The position numbers were made by a program, and so were the translations under genes. This document shows, in pieces, positions 52,097 to 62,136 of a stretch of DNA of 64,000 nt (position 1 is its first letter; each line of letters begins with the position of its first letter). Origin of the DNA: Hedera helix (Eukaryota > Streptophyta > Magnoliopsida > Apiales > Araliaceae); NCBI GenBank assembly GCA_947179155.2, contig OX359286.1:16436413-16500412 (forward strand). Reading direction: 5' to 3'. Under the pieces are notes generated by a model, which was given only the letters and a program-made list of their open reading frames with translations, was not told the origin of the DNA and made no database searches.

Positions 52097-52100
<4 letters not shown>
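51426..52100 (+). other. 3' UTR and downstream flank of the SNARE gene
   Basis: No further coding sequence. A transcript end cannot be fixed, since no clear AATAAA is present near the stop. A small palindrome ATATGAAAATATATTTTTCA lies near 51,775-51,800. Confidence 0.5.

Positions 52101-52146
<46 letters not shown>
52101..52146. repeat. (AT)n microsatellite, left of a MITE
   Basis: Twenty-three AT repeats directly before the foldback element. Confidence 0.92.
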
Positions 52147-52147
<1 letters not shown>

Positions 52148-52149
<2 letters not shown>

Positions 52150-52313
52150 AGTGTAGATGTACAATTTTGGAGAACAACTCCAAACACTACATGCGTCACA
52201 ATTATTAAAAAGTGGGGTTTGACACAAAAATTCGTGTCAGACCTCACTTGTTAATGGTTGTGATGCATGTAATGCTTGAAGTAATGTTTTGTTATAGTGT
52301 GCGTAGCGCTGTC
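52148..52313. mobile_element. Foldback MITE set within an (AT)n tract
   Basis: An almost complete inverted repeat: the left arm ACTACATGCGTCACAATTAT and the reversed right arm ATTACATGCATCACAACCAT pair, continuing to the centre GTGGGGTTTGACAC / GTGTCAGACCTCAC. It is flanked by (AT)n on both sides (52,101-52,146 and 52,315-52,334), the arrangement described for Micron elements in rice. No coding capacity. Confidence 0.75.
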
Positions 52314-52314
52314 C

Positions 52315-52334
52315 ATATATATATATATATATAT
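52315..52334. repeat. (AT)n microsatellite, right of a MITE
   Basis: Ten AT repeats immediately after the foldback element. Confidence 0.9.
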
Positions 52335-52401
52335 GCGTGCATGTGTGTGAGCCGACTTACATGGAAGGTCTAGGTAGGTGTTGCTAGGCATATACCTACA
52401 A

Positions 52402-52572
52402 CAATAATAATGGGCTTACAATAATTCTTTCAAATTTTGCGTCCTAAATTTTGAGTTTACACAATAAACTAAGATAGTATAATTTACTTTTAATTGGGTT
52501 GAAAAATCTAATTAACTTCACCATCCAAAATATTTAAAACAATAAAGTCTTCAAACTTTCAATTGAAGGGCT
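52402..52572 (-). repeat. Partial 3' LTR of a minus-strand Copia
   Basis: Aligns with 54,113-54,283 (shared GGGCTTACAATAATTCT, TTTACTTTTAATTGGGTTGA, TTTCAATTGAA). Only about 170 bp of the 659-bp LTR remain. Confidence 0.7.
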
Positions 52573-52789
52573 TTTTTTTTGTGATTTTCATGCAAGGTTT
52601 TTCTTCTATCTCGTACGACTTTGTACCAAATTTTTTTGCACCTAACTTCCTCATCTTAAATACCTCTCGCATGCGCCAACATTGTGTAAAGAGTATCTAC
52701 ATTTTTACCTCTTGTCACCACTGGACACCCTTTAGTGAGCTTCCATTGACTTTTATCGAAAGTAACTGTTATAACCATTCTTATCAAGT

Positions 52790-53907
52790 TTACTAGTAGA
52801 GATCAGATTAATGCGGATATTCAGAACAAGTCTGACATCTTTAAGCATCAATTTGCAACCACTATTAGTCTTTATACAAATATCTCAAATGCATCAAACC
52901 TTGGATGCACTATTGTTTTTTATTTGTATACAATCAAAATCACCACTAATGTAAGATGTGGTGATCTAATCACGTGAAGTAGCATGGAACGAAACACTTG
53001 AATCAATCACCCAATCATTAACATGGCTTCTAGGTTTTACTATCTCAAACAATAGCTACATTAACGTCAAATAGATACACAATTAAGCATTTTCCTCATA
53101 TTTTTTCTTAGATTGTTTCTTCTTAAAAAATTTGCACTCCCACCTTATGTTACTCGGTCTCCGATAGTAAAAATAAATTCTCTTTTACTTCTTTAGATCT
53201 TCTCCTAGATTTGTCATCTTTAGGAGAATTTTTCTTTCTGTTTCTACCCCTACTGCGCGACAAAAATTTGTGACTCACCACCAGTTATACAATATCCCTT
53301 GTCTTTCTATTTTTCGTTGAACAAACTATCATTGATTATATCCTAATCAAAATCAAGATCATCGGGAGTGGAGTTACTTAGCAATATGACTAGCGCCCAA
53401 CTATTAGGAAAAGAGCTCAACAACAACAAAATTTACTTCTCATCATCAATAACCATTTTCACCATACTCAATTGATTTATCGAACTCTAAAAATCAGTTA
53501 AGTGTCCTAAAATAGAGTTTCCATCCTTGAATTTAGAATTCACAAACTTCCTAATCAAGAAAGTTTTATTCTGTGTCATCATCCTTTCATACATGGACTT
53601 TAATTTCTATAAGAGAGTATAGACTTTAGTTTTCGTGGAAACAGGATGAAACACACTTAGTTAATCCATGATCTAATTAGACCAATAGTCTTCATGTTCA
53701 TCTTGTTCCCCTGTGTTCCCCTGTGTGTCGTTTTTGTTTGTGGGTTTGACTCCATCATTCTCAAATAGGTCATACAAATCCACTAGTAAAGCAAATCATC
53801 CATTATTGGCTTCCAAATTGTATAATTTGAAGTTTGAGTTTAATCATACAACTTGTGGTGCAATCCTCCATTTAATTCGCAAAAATGGCTATAAAAACAA
53901 CCAAACT
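52790..53907 (-). pseudogene. Copia gag (UBN2) and protease remnant
   Basis: On the minus strand: LKSMYERMMTQNKTFLIRKF, VNSKFKDGNSILGHLTDF, INQLSMVKMVIDDE, LLLLSSFPNSWALVILLS and DDLDFD, the UBN2 gag core, then a decayed zinc knuckle and DWVIDS.VSFHATSRD, the retropepsin site of Copia elements (normally DSGAS). Stops and shifts are frequent. Integrase and RT are absent. It lies between a primer site at 53,908-53,918 and the truncated 3' LTR. Confidence 0.8.
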
Positions 53908-53918
53908 CTTGATACCAC
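53908..53918 (-). other. Primer-binding site of the minus-strand Copia
   Basis: The minus strand reads GTGGTATCAAG right after the LTR end CCCAACA, the TGGTATCA core of the Met-tRNA complement. Confidence 0.75.
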
Positions 53919-54577
53919 TGTTGGGAAAAGTGAACCTAAAATATTCTCAATCCCAAGAATTATTTTTTTCTCTTTGTGCATTTAAATAATAAATCAAAAA
54001 CCAAATAATGAGAACGAAAATAACTAATTGCCATCCACAAACAATACACAATATTTAACATGAAAAATCCTTAAAAAGAAAAATCACGGGTCACATTTAG
54101 AATATCTAATATATCAATAATAATAGGCTTACAATAATTCTCCAAAATTTTACGCCCTAAAACTTGATGTTAAATAATAAATTGAGAGAGTAAAAATTTA
54201 CTTTTAATTAGGTTGAGAGACCTAATTAATTTCACCACCCAAAACATTTCCAACAATAAAATTTTCAAGCTTTCAATTGAATGGAGATGGTTGTGGACAC
54301 CCACAAGCAACACACTATAATCCTGTCAATTTATTCTTTCAACACCTTCTCACTATCAAACTTTTCCTATTATAGTAAGACTATCTAATAGCCTTATTTA
54401 TAATAGTTTTTCTAACCCATTCCTAATATGGATTGAAAACAAACTCAGCCAACACACGTTCCTAACTAACAAATTATTCTCTTAATCAGATTAGAGGTCA
54501 CATTTACTTATCAAGCTAACAGATAAATCTTTTTTTCAAATTGAATTCCTTTTATTGGTGAAGACCCACACCCAATA
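53919..54577 (-). repeat. 5' LTR of the minus-strand Copia (659 bp)
   Basis: On the minus strand it starts TATTGGGTGTGGGTCTTCAC (the first base pair deviates from TG) and ends TTTTCCCAACA beside the primer site. Confidence 0.75.
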
Positions 54578-55161
54578 CTAACTTGTGCTTTTGACAAAAA
54601 GAAAGATGGGGTTTTATACTTATTCGATTGCATAATCTCTAATCAACCTTTGTTAATTATTTGGTACCCCATCTTTAATCTATATTAACTAACATGTTTA
54701 TTGGTACCACCCCACTCCATAAGCATGCTTTTACCGTTTTACCAACAATATCACTTATCTTAACATGACTTTTTCCTTCGATAAAACTCATAGTTAGAAC
54801 AGTACTTGTCCAATTGCAATACACAGACTAGATACTTCATGGCTTTTTTTCTTTTCTTTTCTTTTCTTTTCTTTTTTCTTTTAAAAAAACCACTCTCAAA
54901 CAAACAACTATTAAATAAGAGAAAATCTTCACATTAAAGAAGAAATAAATTTATTCTAAACGAGAATCGAATTTAGAACTTAAAGATTAAGTATCTCAGT
55001 CTTAATCAGGTCATAGGTATGATTTTTCTTTCTAAAAGAGTCATAGCTGGCATAGTACTTGTCCAGTTGCAATACACAATCTAGACAGCGTTTATAAAAA
55101 TGGAAAAATTGGCATGTAGCATAAAAATAAAAGGCTTTTAGTTAGATGCCAAACTCTTATA
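54578..55161. other. Unassigned flank of the large LTR element
   Basis: No gene. It contains a (TTTTC)n tract (54,844-54,882) and two imperfect copies of CAGTACTTGTCCAATTGCAA, near 54,800 and 55,050. Confidence 0.55.
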
Positions 55162-55733
55162 TATTTGGAATATGCATGTGAATGTTATTTCTCTATTATA
55201 AGATTTGATGATGTGTCTTAAAAGATAAATGAATCAATATGCAAATATGTCTGCATTAATGAAAGATGTAAGTCCTTAATAGTTAATAAACATTATGTTC
55301 TAAGGACTTAGATTGACGAGGTCAAATTTGTTAAGTTGATCTCATATGAGTTAATAGCAGTGTACAGTCCTTCAAAAGATCACTATGTACAAGGACTATA
55401 TACATATATAGAAAGATCAAACTTGTTAGGTTGATCTTAAATTGTAATAGATAGGCTTGATCGACCGAAAAGAACAACAGTCTGGCAAGGGAGTTAAAGA
55501 AAGAATCGCATACTACACTCACGATCGTAGTGTTTGCAAGCCATCAGCATAGCCAGTCATACGCTCACATTTCCAAAGCAGAATCATAGAGTGTCTACTT
55601 AAAGATCATCAGTATGAAGACCCTGAATGACCGGCAAGCAAACAGCAGATCCAAGCACCAACTCCATCAGCAAGACTGATTGAGAAGTGAAGTGTCATTC
55701 AGATAGAAGTCTTATGAAATCACTCAAAGGAAG

Positions 55734-55891
55734 ATCGTAGAGTCTCCTAGGAAGATCGTAGAGTCTGCCTGGTAAACGCAGAATAAGGCTCGGAAAATCG
55801 TAGAGTCCTCTCGACAGATCGTAGAGTTGTCTCAGCATCGTAGAGCTAACTCTCGGGATCGTAGAGTCCATACAGACAGTCACTCTACGAT
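55734..55891. repeat. Phased ATCGTAGAGT array in the LTR
   Basis: Direct copies of ATCGTAGAG(T/C) start at 55,734, 55,755, 55,797, 55,818, 55,837 and 55,858, spaced 21, 42, 21, 19 and 21 bp. An inverted copy at 55,882-55,891 pairs with the last direct one. The 3' LTR shows the first copies too, before the window ends. Confidence 0.92.
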
Positions 55892-56522
55892 TCTCCTAAT
55901 TTTGTCTACGAACCAAGCAGAGTCAAAGAGCAACTTTTACATGAGTATTCAGAATCATGACAACAATCCTCATAAAGATTATTCAGTAGGCTGTCATTGG
56001 GCTGTTAAACAAACTGAATGAAGATCTCGTACATCTATAGCATCTAGTCTGAACTGAGATCGTAGAGCAGTTCAATTCATAACTCTACGATTACACTACG
56101 ACTTACACCACAAGTCAGATAAGTCGTAACATGATAAAGCAAGTTCAGATGTACAACGTTCAAAGCAATCAAGCTGAAGATATTCAAATGCTACCTGTCA
56201 TAAACAACCTTTGATTGTACAGCAGAGAATGCAACTAAAAGTTCGTAGAGCAGTCCTCTACATTAAAGATCTGGCACCTGAAGGTTCAGAGAACAGTCCT
56301 CCATGACATATAGAACCAAGCAGTTCGAGCAAGCCTGAAGTTCATAGAGCAATCCTCTATGATAAGAAATCATCTGTTAAAGCTTAAACCAGATCATAGA
56401 CTTATGCTCTATATACATAAAGTACAATGAAGATCACGAAGCATGAGGAACATATCGTCAGGACCGCAAGGCTCGGATAAAATCGTAGAGTTAGTAAAGT
56501 CAATCACTCTCTGATCTACACA

Positions 56523-56649
56523 GAAGCCTACGACAGACAAGTTCGTAGAGCTACATAGCAGAACCAACAAATGACTCAACGATCAGAAGCCTACGACAGA
56601 CATAGATCGTAGAGCTACATAGCAGAACCAACAGATGACTCAACGATCA
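56523..56649. repeat. Tandem duplication, 63-bp unit
   Basis: Two copies, starting at 56,523 and 56,586, of GAAGCCTACGACAGACA followed by CGTAGAGCTACATAGCAGAA and ending ACTCAACGATCA. They differ at a few bases, and each carries one TCGTAGAG motif. Confidence 0.9.
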
Positions 56650-57581
56650 GAAGCAAGAAGCTACAACTAGATTAATCGTCGAGTACTTAAGTGCCAACAA
56701 GGATTGAAGACATCTAAGCATTTAAGTCAGTAATTTCAAAATGAGTTGATTACTTCAGAAACATCCACGTCAACACTTCTATGACATCTACTATAGAAGA
56801 AGTCAGAAATGACAGAATACTGACTTATGCGTGCTATGTGTCAGAGCAAAGACTTCTAGTATCATGCATCAGTCTCAAGAAATCAGTGGACTGTGTCTCA
56901 ACGATCATATTCTACCTAAAGACCTGTCCACTCTATGAAGACTGGGAAGAACCCAAGACTGACATCTCTCTCCAGGGTTAAAGAAGACAAGTCTTCAGAA
57001 TCTGCAGAGCACTAATACTCTGACTAAATGAATAAAGTATTCATTAAGAAGTCTGAAACTAAACATGCTTCAACGGAAGGATTTGCTACAGAAAGATCTG
57101 CTACAGGAAGATTTGTATCAGGGAGATCTGCAACGGAAAGATAATTCAAAGATCTACAAAAGAGCAAATCTGGAAAAAGAATAAGGTGTGATGAATAAGT
57201 AAGAACAATATATACACGACCGAATAGGTTGAGAAGCTTCACCAAGAAAAAAACGAAAAATGCCGAAGGGCTGGCATATGAGCTAAGAATCGAAGGATCA
57301 AAGAAGCCAAGAACACTTTGAGAAAAGAAAAGAACAGAATGAAATTCTGTGTGAAATACAAGCTAAGTGTTCAACACAACTGCTGAGCAAAAAGCTTATT
57401 GAAAGATCTCAGCAGTACATTTCGGGTGATCATGGGTAGTTGCTGAATACAGAAAGAAGAAGAACATCAACGACAAATATCAGCAGCATTCAAAGGTTGA
57501 TCACAAGCAGCTGCTAAGTACCTAAAGATGAAGAAGAGCAAATGTTCTACTTAGCAGCACAACCCAACGAACAAACAACTC

Positions 57582-57818
57582 AAGTCTGCTGGACTTAATG
57601 AGGGTCATAGTTTCTTGACAGAGAGAACTAAAGAAATCAAGTCTGCTGGACTTGTTGAGTACCGAAGGGTACAAGAGATTCTAAGTCTGTTGTGCTTAGT
57701 CTACAGTCCCAAAGCTGCTGGCTTTGATGAGGGCAAGAGTGTCCTAGTCTTAATGTGACTGAAAAAACCAAGTCTGTTGGATTTGATGAGGGCGAGAGTG
57801 TCCTAGTCTGGAGGACTA
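57582..57818 (+). repeat. Array of small stem-loops near the 3' end of the 5' LTR
   Basis: Units at 57,582 (AAGTC TGCTG GACTT), 57,639 (same), 57,681 (CTAAG ... CTTAG), 57,711 (AAAGC TGCTG GCTTT), 57,770 (AAGTC TGTTG GATTT) and 57,804 (TAGTC TGGAG GACTA). Most have a 5-bp stem and a 5-nt loop; TGATGAGGGC-type spacers often follow. Confidence 0.8.
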
Positions 57819-58149
57819 AACCTTAATAGATTTCCTACTTGTCAAAGTAGAAGAGTGGAGTAGGAGTTGTTCAGTCTCCGAACCACTTAAATCTCTTGTG
57901 TCATTTACTTTATGTCTTTTACACTTTTGCACTATAACTGCTAAATCTGTTATCACCCATACTGTAGATTAACACACTATTGAACTGACTCATATATCTT
58001 TAAGGGGTTTTTTAAAAAGTATAAATCCGTTGTGCTTAAATTGATCCCATCATTTATAACTGATATGCTTTCTTAATAAATGAAAAAGTTTTAATGATCC
58101 ATTGAACCCCCCCTTCTAGATCATTATTGTGTCCACGGGAACTAACAAT

Positions 58150-58161
58150 TGGTATCAGAGC
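58150..58161 (+). other. Primer-binding site (initiator Met tRNA)
   Basis: TGGTATCAGAGC, an exact match to the usual complement, 2 bp after the LTR end. Confidence 0.92.
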
Positions 58162-60759
58162 AGGTTCTCACAAATATGTTAAAGCCTACGCTTTGAGTTG
58201 ATCCATGATACAAATTTAGATTAGTGTTAAATCTCGGTATTGGGTATAAAAGACAAAATGAATTTAATTTCACAAGTTGAAAATTGTTTGTACAGGGAAT
58301 CCAATGAATAAGCTGCCTAAGGCCATCCATGCTTAACCATGTGCTTAAAAGAATTATCTTGTTCAGACAAATTGAGCTAAGAGAATTCAGTAGGGTAATG
58401 GAGGAAGAACACAGGTGCAGCAAGAGTTATGAATCTTTCCACTTAAAAGGAATCCATAATCAGAAAGTGATTGAGAAGCTCTACAAATGATGAACTAGGA
58501 CATTCACTCCTTCATCAACAGTCAAAACGATTAAATCTATGGACTTCTCAACTATGTGTGTCATTGCCCTTCTCAACAACCTGAACCTGAGGTTAAAAAT
58601 CCAGGTTATCCAGGAATAAAGTATTCTGTCCACAACACAAAGGTTTTTGGTCGATGCATTAGTTTATGTAGCTATATGAAGAAATTTATGGTGTCTCAAA
58701 TAAAAACCGGAAGGACTGCAAATCATTGCAATAACAGCTATGCTTCATCAAATATCAGAACCACTGTTTGTCAAGTGATTGACAACAGTGAGGTATTTTA
58801 TTCTATCTCCTCCAAGTACTGAAATTATCAATTATTGTATTGCATAACAAAGTTATTTATATTATTTATCCTCATTTCTAAGGATCTTGTAAAGGAATCA
58901 TTATCCTCCTAAAATACTCTCGTTAAACCATGACATATCATTTATTAAATATTACTTGTACTCATATGAGAGCTCTTTCAATTGATAAAGAAAAATTAGT
59001 GTTAAGATTGAATTTAACCTTCTATAATTGAGGAAATCTTGAAGATTTATCTTTAGCAATACTCACTTCCTTACATTAACTCTGTTTCTCTCAAAATCCA
59101 AAGAGGTAGCCTTGATTGGTATTTATCCTACCTTAACTTTCTTTCGAGTAACTTTCGATTTTGTTTTAATCTGAGTTCTTGTTAAAATCGTAGAGTATGG
59201 TCATATCTATTGTTGCACTCTAAATGATCGTAGAGACTGATCAACTCTACGAGCCATTGAAGCACAATACATGGAATTGATCATCACTCTACTAAAGTTC
59301 AAAAACTCAGTATTTCATGAAAAGTGATTTATTAATCTTAAACCTCTCACACACATACTCATTTAGCATAAAATAACTGTCATCATTAATTCACTACCAT
59401 GCACACTGAGATTTCAAAATATAATAATGTTAGGTACTTAAAATTACTAACCTCTCAGGACCCAAATAAGTGTGGGTACCAAATTAGAAAATTTAACCTG
59501 CAGGTGTCTTGATAGATCCAAAGACCACTTAAGAGGAATGCAAGGACAAGGTTCTCTTTAAAATACGAGTCAATTCTACTATCACAGAAAGCTGAGAATG
59601 CAAAGCCTATGATCATCATGTCAGAAAAGGGGATTTTAGAAAAGCCAAAGTTTGAAGAGAACAATTCATAATTCATTGATGAAGAATCCAATCATAAGGT
59701 GGCAGTAACAGGTGTAAGGGAGCAACATTACGTCAAGCTTGGCAATACACATGGCAAAGCCTAACAAGGTCAGACCAACTCTACGATCGCAACACCAGTC
59801 AGAGAATCGTAGAGCAGACAGTACTAAGGAAGGTACTCTACTAACCAAAAATGGATGTTCACTAGAAGACCGTCTACCTCAGAAATGAAAGCATTAACCA
59901 TGGGGGAGAAATAATCAGAAACAAGTGAAGAAGTTATCAAAACCCATTAAACCTTCATCCCAACATCGTAGAGTCTCTAAACTCTACGATTGAAAACCAG
60001 ATCAGCCATATTGCTCCAAATTTTAGAGTCACAATGATCAACAACTAGATCGTATAACAAAATGTGTTTACAATCACACTCCCCATAAACCATCCTTCCC
60101 TTGAACCTATTACAGCCAATTACCTGCTCACAGTTCATGTCATACAAAGATTAACATTCCCTCTTCCATACCAAAATAGTCTTTCCTCAGATAAAGCGCC
60201 TCAGAGACAAACCAAGCCCTAAGTTTCAGACTAAGAGGCGCTCTCTGAGATTCCTTAACTCTGTTAAAAGACTGAATGCTACATCACCTGTTTTCCTTCT
60301 GAGCTCCTGATGTAAAAGGAAAAAGAAATCTTCTCAAACCAAAGTCGACTTTCATCAAGGAATGATCCACCTGCCATTTGAACAAGAGAAGAGAACTGGG
60401 GAAGTAATGTTCACGCTCTCCAAACTCAAGTGGGTTAGTTATGCATCAGTTATGATAAATGCAAAAATAAAGACCACGTCCTGCAAATGAATATCCGACA
60501 CGTGTCTTCTACAAACTTACGAGGGAACTGGTATAAGCAAAGAAATTTCAAATTGACGATTGTTCTTTCCCATCAGTTATCAGTCTCCATTTCTCAAAAT
60601 CGTACAAAATCATCCTGTACCAAAACCATTGTTGAAACCCAGAAACTCTTCAAACACTATACACAAAAGATTCCAGAAATCTATATACATCTCGATCACA
60701 CCCCAGTTACTCACTGAAACCTTCATTTGACCAAACACCCAATTTACAAAATCATTGAT
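58162..60759 (+). other. Leader of the large LTR element
   Basis: 2.6 kb without a supported gene. It contains inverted pairs of the LTR motif at 59,226/59,251, 59,779/59,824 and 59,965/59,990, and an inverted block GCGCCTCAGAGA ... AGAGGCGCTCTCTGAG near 60,198-60,254. Confidence 0.7.
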
Positions 60760-62136
60760 ATGGAAAACTGTCAAGTTTTTTCCGGCATCCAACTCGGCTT
60801 TGATAAGTTTGAGTACTCCGAAAAGAAATTCAAGGATATTCTTACAATAGTGCAGGAAGCTGGGTTCTTAGAATGTTTGGGAGCAAACACCAAGATCTAC
60901 TCTGTTCTGGTAAAAGAGTTCTATCAGAACGCAGTAGTAAACGATGATGAGTTGGTTTCAAAAGTTAGAGGAGAAAAACTCAAGATAGATGATACCGAAA
61001 TCAATAAATGTCTGGGAATCACCATTAAAGATTCATCATCTCTCGAAAAAATAGATACAGTTGAAGGAATAAGGTTGATGGGGTATGTGAAGAATCCACA
61101 ACTCAAGGGTATGAAGAAAAATGAGTTTCCAGAAGAGTTCGAATTCCTGGCAGAGATAGTAGGCAAATGTATCTTATGCAAAGACACCGCTTATGACACT
61201 ATAAGTGATCCTCAACTAAGAATCATGTCTGCCATTGTCATGAAAAAGAACATAAACTTTGGTGCGATGCTATATGACTGGTTAGTCAAGGAGGTTGAGA
61301 AAGTAAAGGCTCCAGGGAAGCCAATCACAAAAGTATTCTATGGAAGATTCTTGAACATCATCCTGAAGCGGAAACTGCAAAATAAAATTAGGGATGATGA
61401 GGGAGAGGCTTTGAATGTCCACAAGGTTTTGTCTCCTAAACTGTTTGACAACTGGAAGAAGAATCCCATGGAAAATAAGAGGTTAAGAATGACTAGCAGC
61501 AGCAAGAAAAATTCAAAGGAAAGCAAAGGAAAAGGGAAAGCATGTTCAAGTAAAGATGATTCATCTGACGAGTCTCTATCATTTGGATTCATTCCACCAA
61601 AATCATCCCTCAAGAAAGCTGAGAAGATCAAGCCAGCAAAAAGACAAAGCGCTCGACTTCAACAAATGATGAAATTCCCAGGGAATAAAAATGCAGGAGA
61701 TGTTTCACCTAACTTCATTGATCTCAGTGATGAAAGTGAGGAGGTACCTGTTGAAGAAGATTTGACTCCAAGTGAGTTAAAATCTGGAAGTGAAGAAATG
61801 TTTACTGAAGAAACAGTTGCTGAATTAAGAGGAGACGATGTCAGTGAAACATTAAGAAATAAAGAACAGTTAGAAGTTACGGCTGTTGAACCAGACAAAG
61901 CTTCAAAGGAATCAGTTTCTAAAGGTAAAGACTCTGACAAAGGTAAAGGAAAGGAAGCAACATTCGGAGATAGAGCTCAAAAAGACTCGAGCTCTGAAAA
62001 TGCTGAGTCAGAAAGTCTTGATCATCATGTTCCAGCAACCTCATCATCAAGTATTCGAAGGAGGATTATACTGGAAGCAGTTGAAAAGCCAGGGGCTATG
62101 TTGCCAAACAAATGGATTGATCACGACAATGGTTAA
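60760..62136 (+). CDS. Plant-transposon-protein domain ORF of the large LTR element
   Basis: 458 codons from the ATG at 60,760 (MENCQVFSGIQLGFDKFEYS); a TTG 33 bp upstream is in frame, but ATG is more likely. Residues about 15-210 resemble the domain called putative plant transposon protein: EAGFLECLGANTKIYSVLVK, EFYQNAVVNDDELVSKVRGE, EINKCLGI, ISDPQLRIMSAIVMKKNINF, LYDWLVKEVE. After it come a Lys/Ser-rich basic stretch (about 240-275, a likely nuclear-localisation or RNA-binding region) and an acidic low-complexity region. It has neither a CCHC knuckle nor a catalytic motif. Its place after the leader suggests a gag-like structural role, but this is inference. The reading continues in the same frame beyond the TAA at 62,134. 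Confidence 0.75.
   Translation: MENCQVFSGIQLGFDKFEYSEKKFKDILTIVQEAGFLECLGANTKIYSVLVKEFYQNAVVNDDELVSKVRGEKLKIDDTEINKCLGITIKDSSSLEKIDTVEGIRLMGYVKNPQLKGMKKNEFPEEFEFLAEIVGKCILCKDTAYDTISDPQLRIMSAIVMKKNINFGAMLYDWLVKEVEKVKAPGKPITKVFYGRFLNIILKRKLQNKIRDDEGEALNVHKVLSPKLFDNWKKNPMENKRLRMTSSSKKNSKESKGKGKACSSKDDSSDESLSFGFIPPKSSLKKAEKIKPAKRQSARLQQMMKFPGNKNAGDVSPNFIDLSDESEEVPVEEDLTPSELKSGSEEMFTEETVAELRGDDVSETLRNKEQLEVTAVEPDKASKESVSKGKDSDKGKGKEATFGDRAQKDSSSENAESESLDHHVPATSSSSIRRRIILEAVEKPGAMLPNKWIDHDNG

Larger units (their letters stand above)
55162..58147 (+). repeat. 5' LTR (2,986 bp)
   Basis: Starts TATTTGGAATATGCATGTG (TA instead of the usual TG in both copies) and ends GGGAACTAACA. A TATATA near 57,209 may be the promoter, which would give a U3 of about 2.05 kb. 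It carries the ATCGTAGAGT array, a 63-bp tandem duplication and a stem-loop array, listed separately. Confidence 0.88.

Noticed and set aside
55695..55883. Minus-strand frame with repeated RLYDLP heptapeptides
   Set aside because: It is the translation of the 21-bp phased DNA motif in the LTR; no start context or other support.
59455..59848. Two minus-strand frames of 60-78 codons in the leader of the large element
   Set aside because: Hydrophobic readings with no domain; opposite to the element's coding strand.
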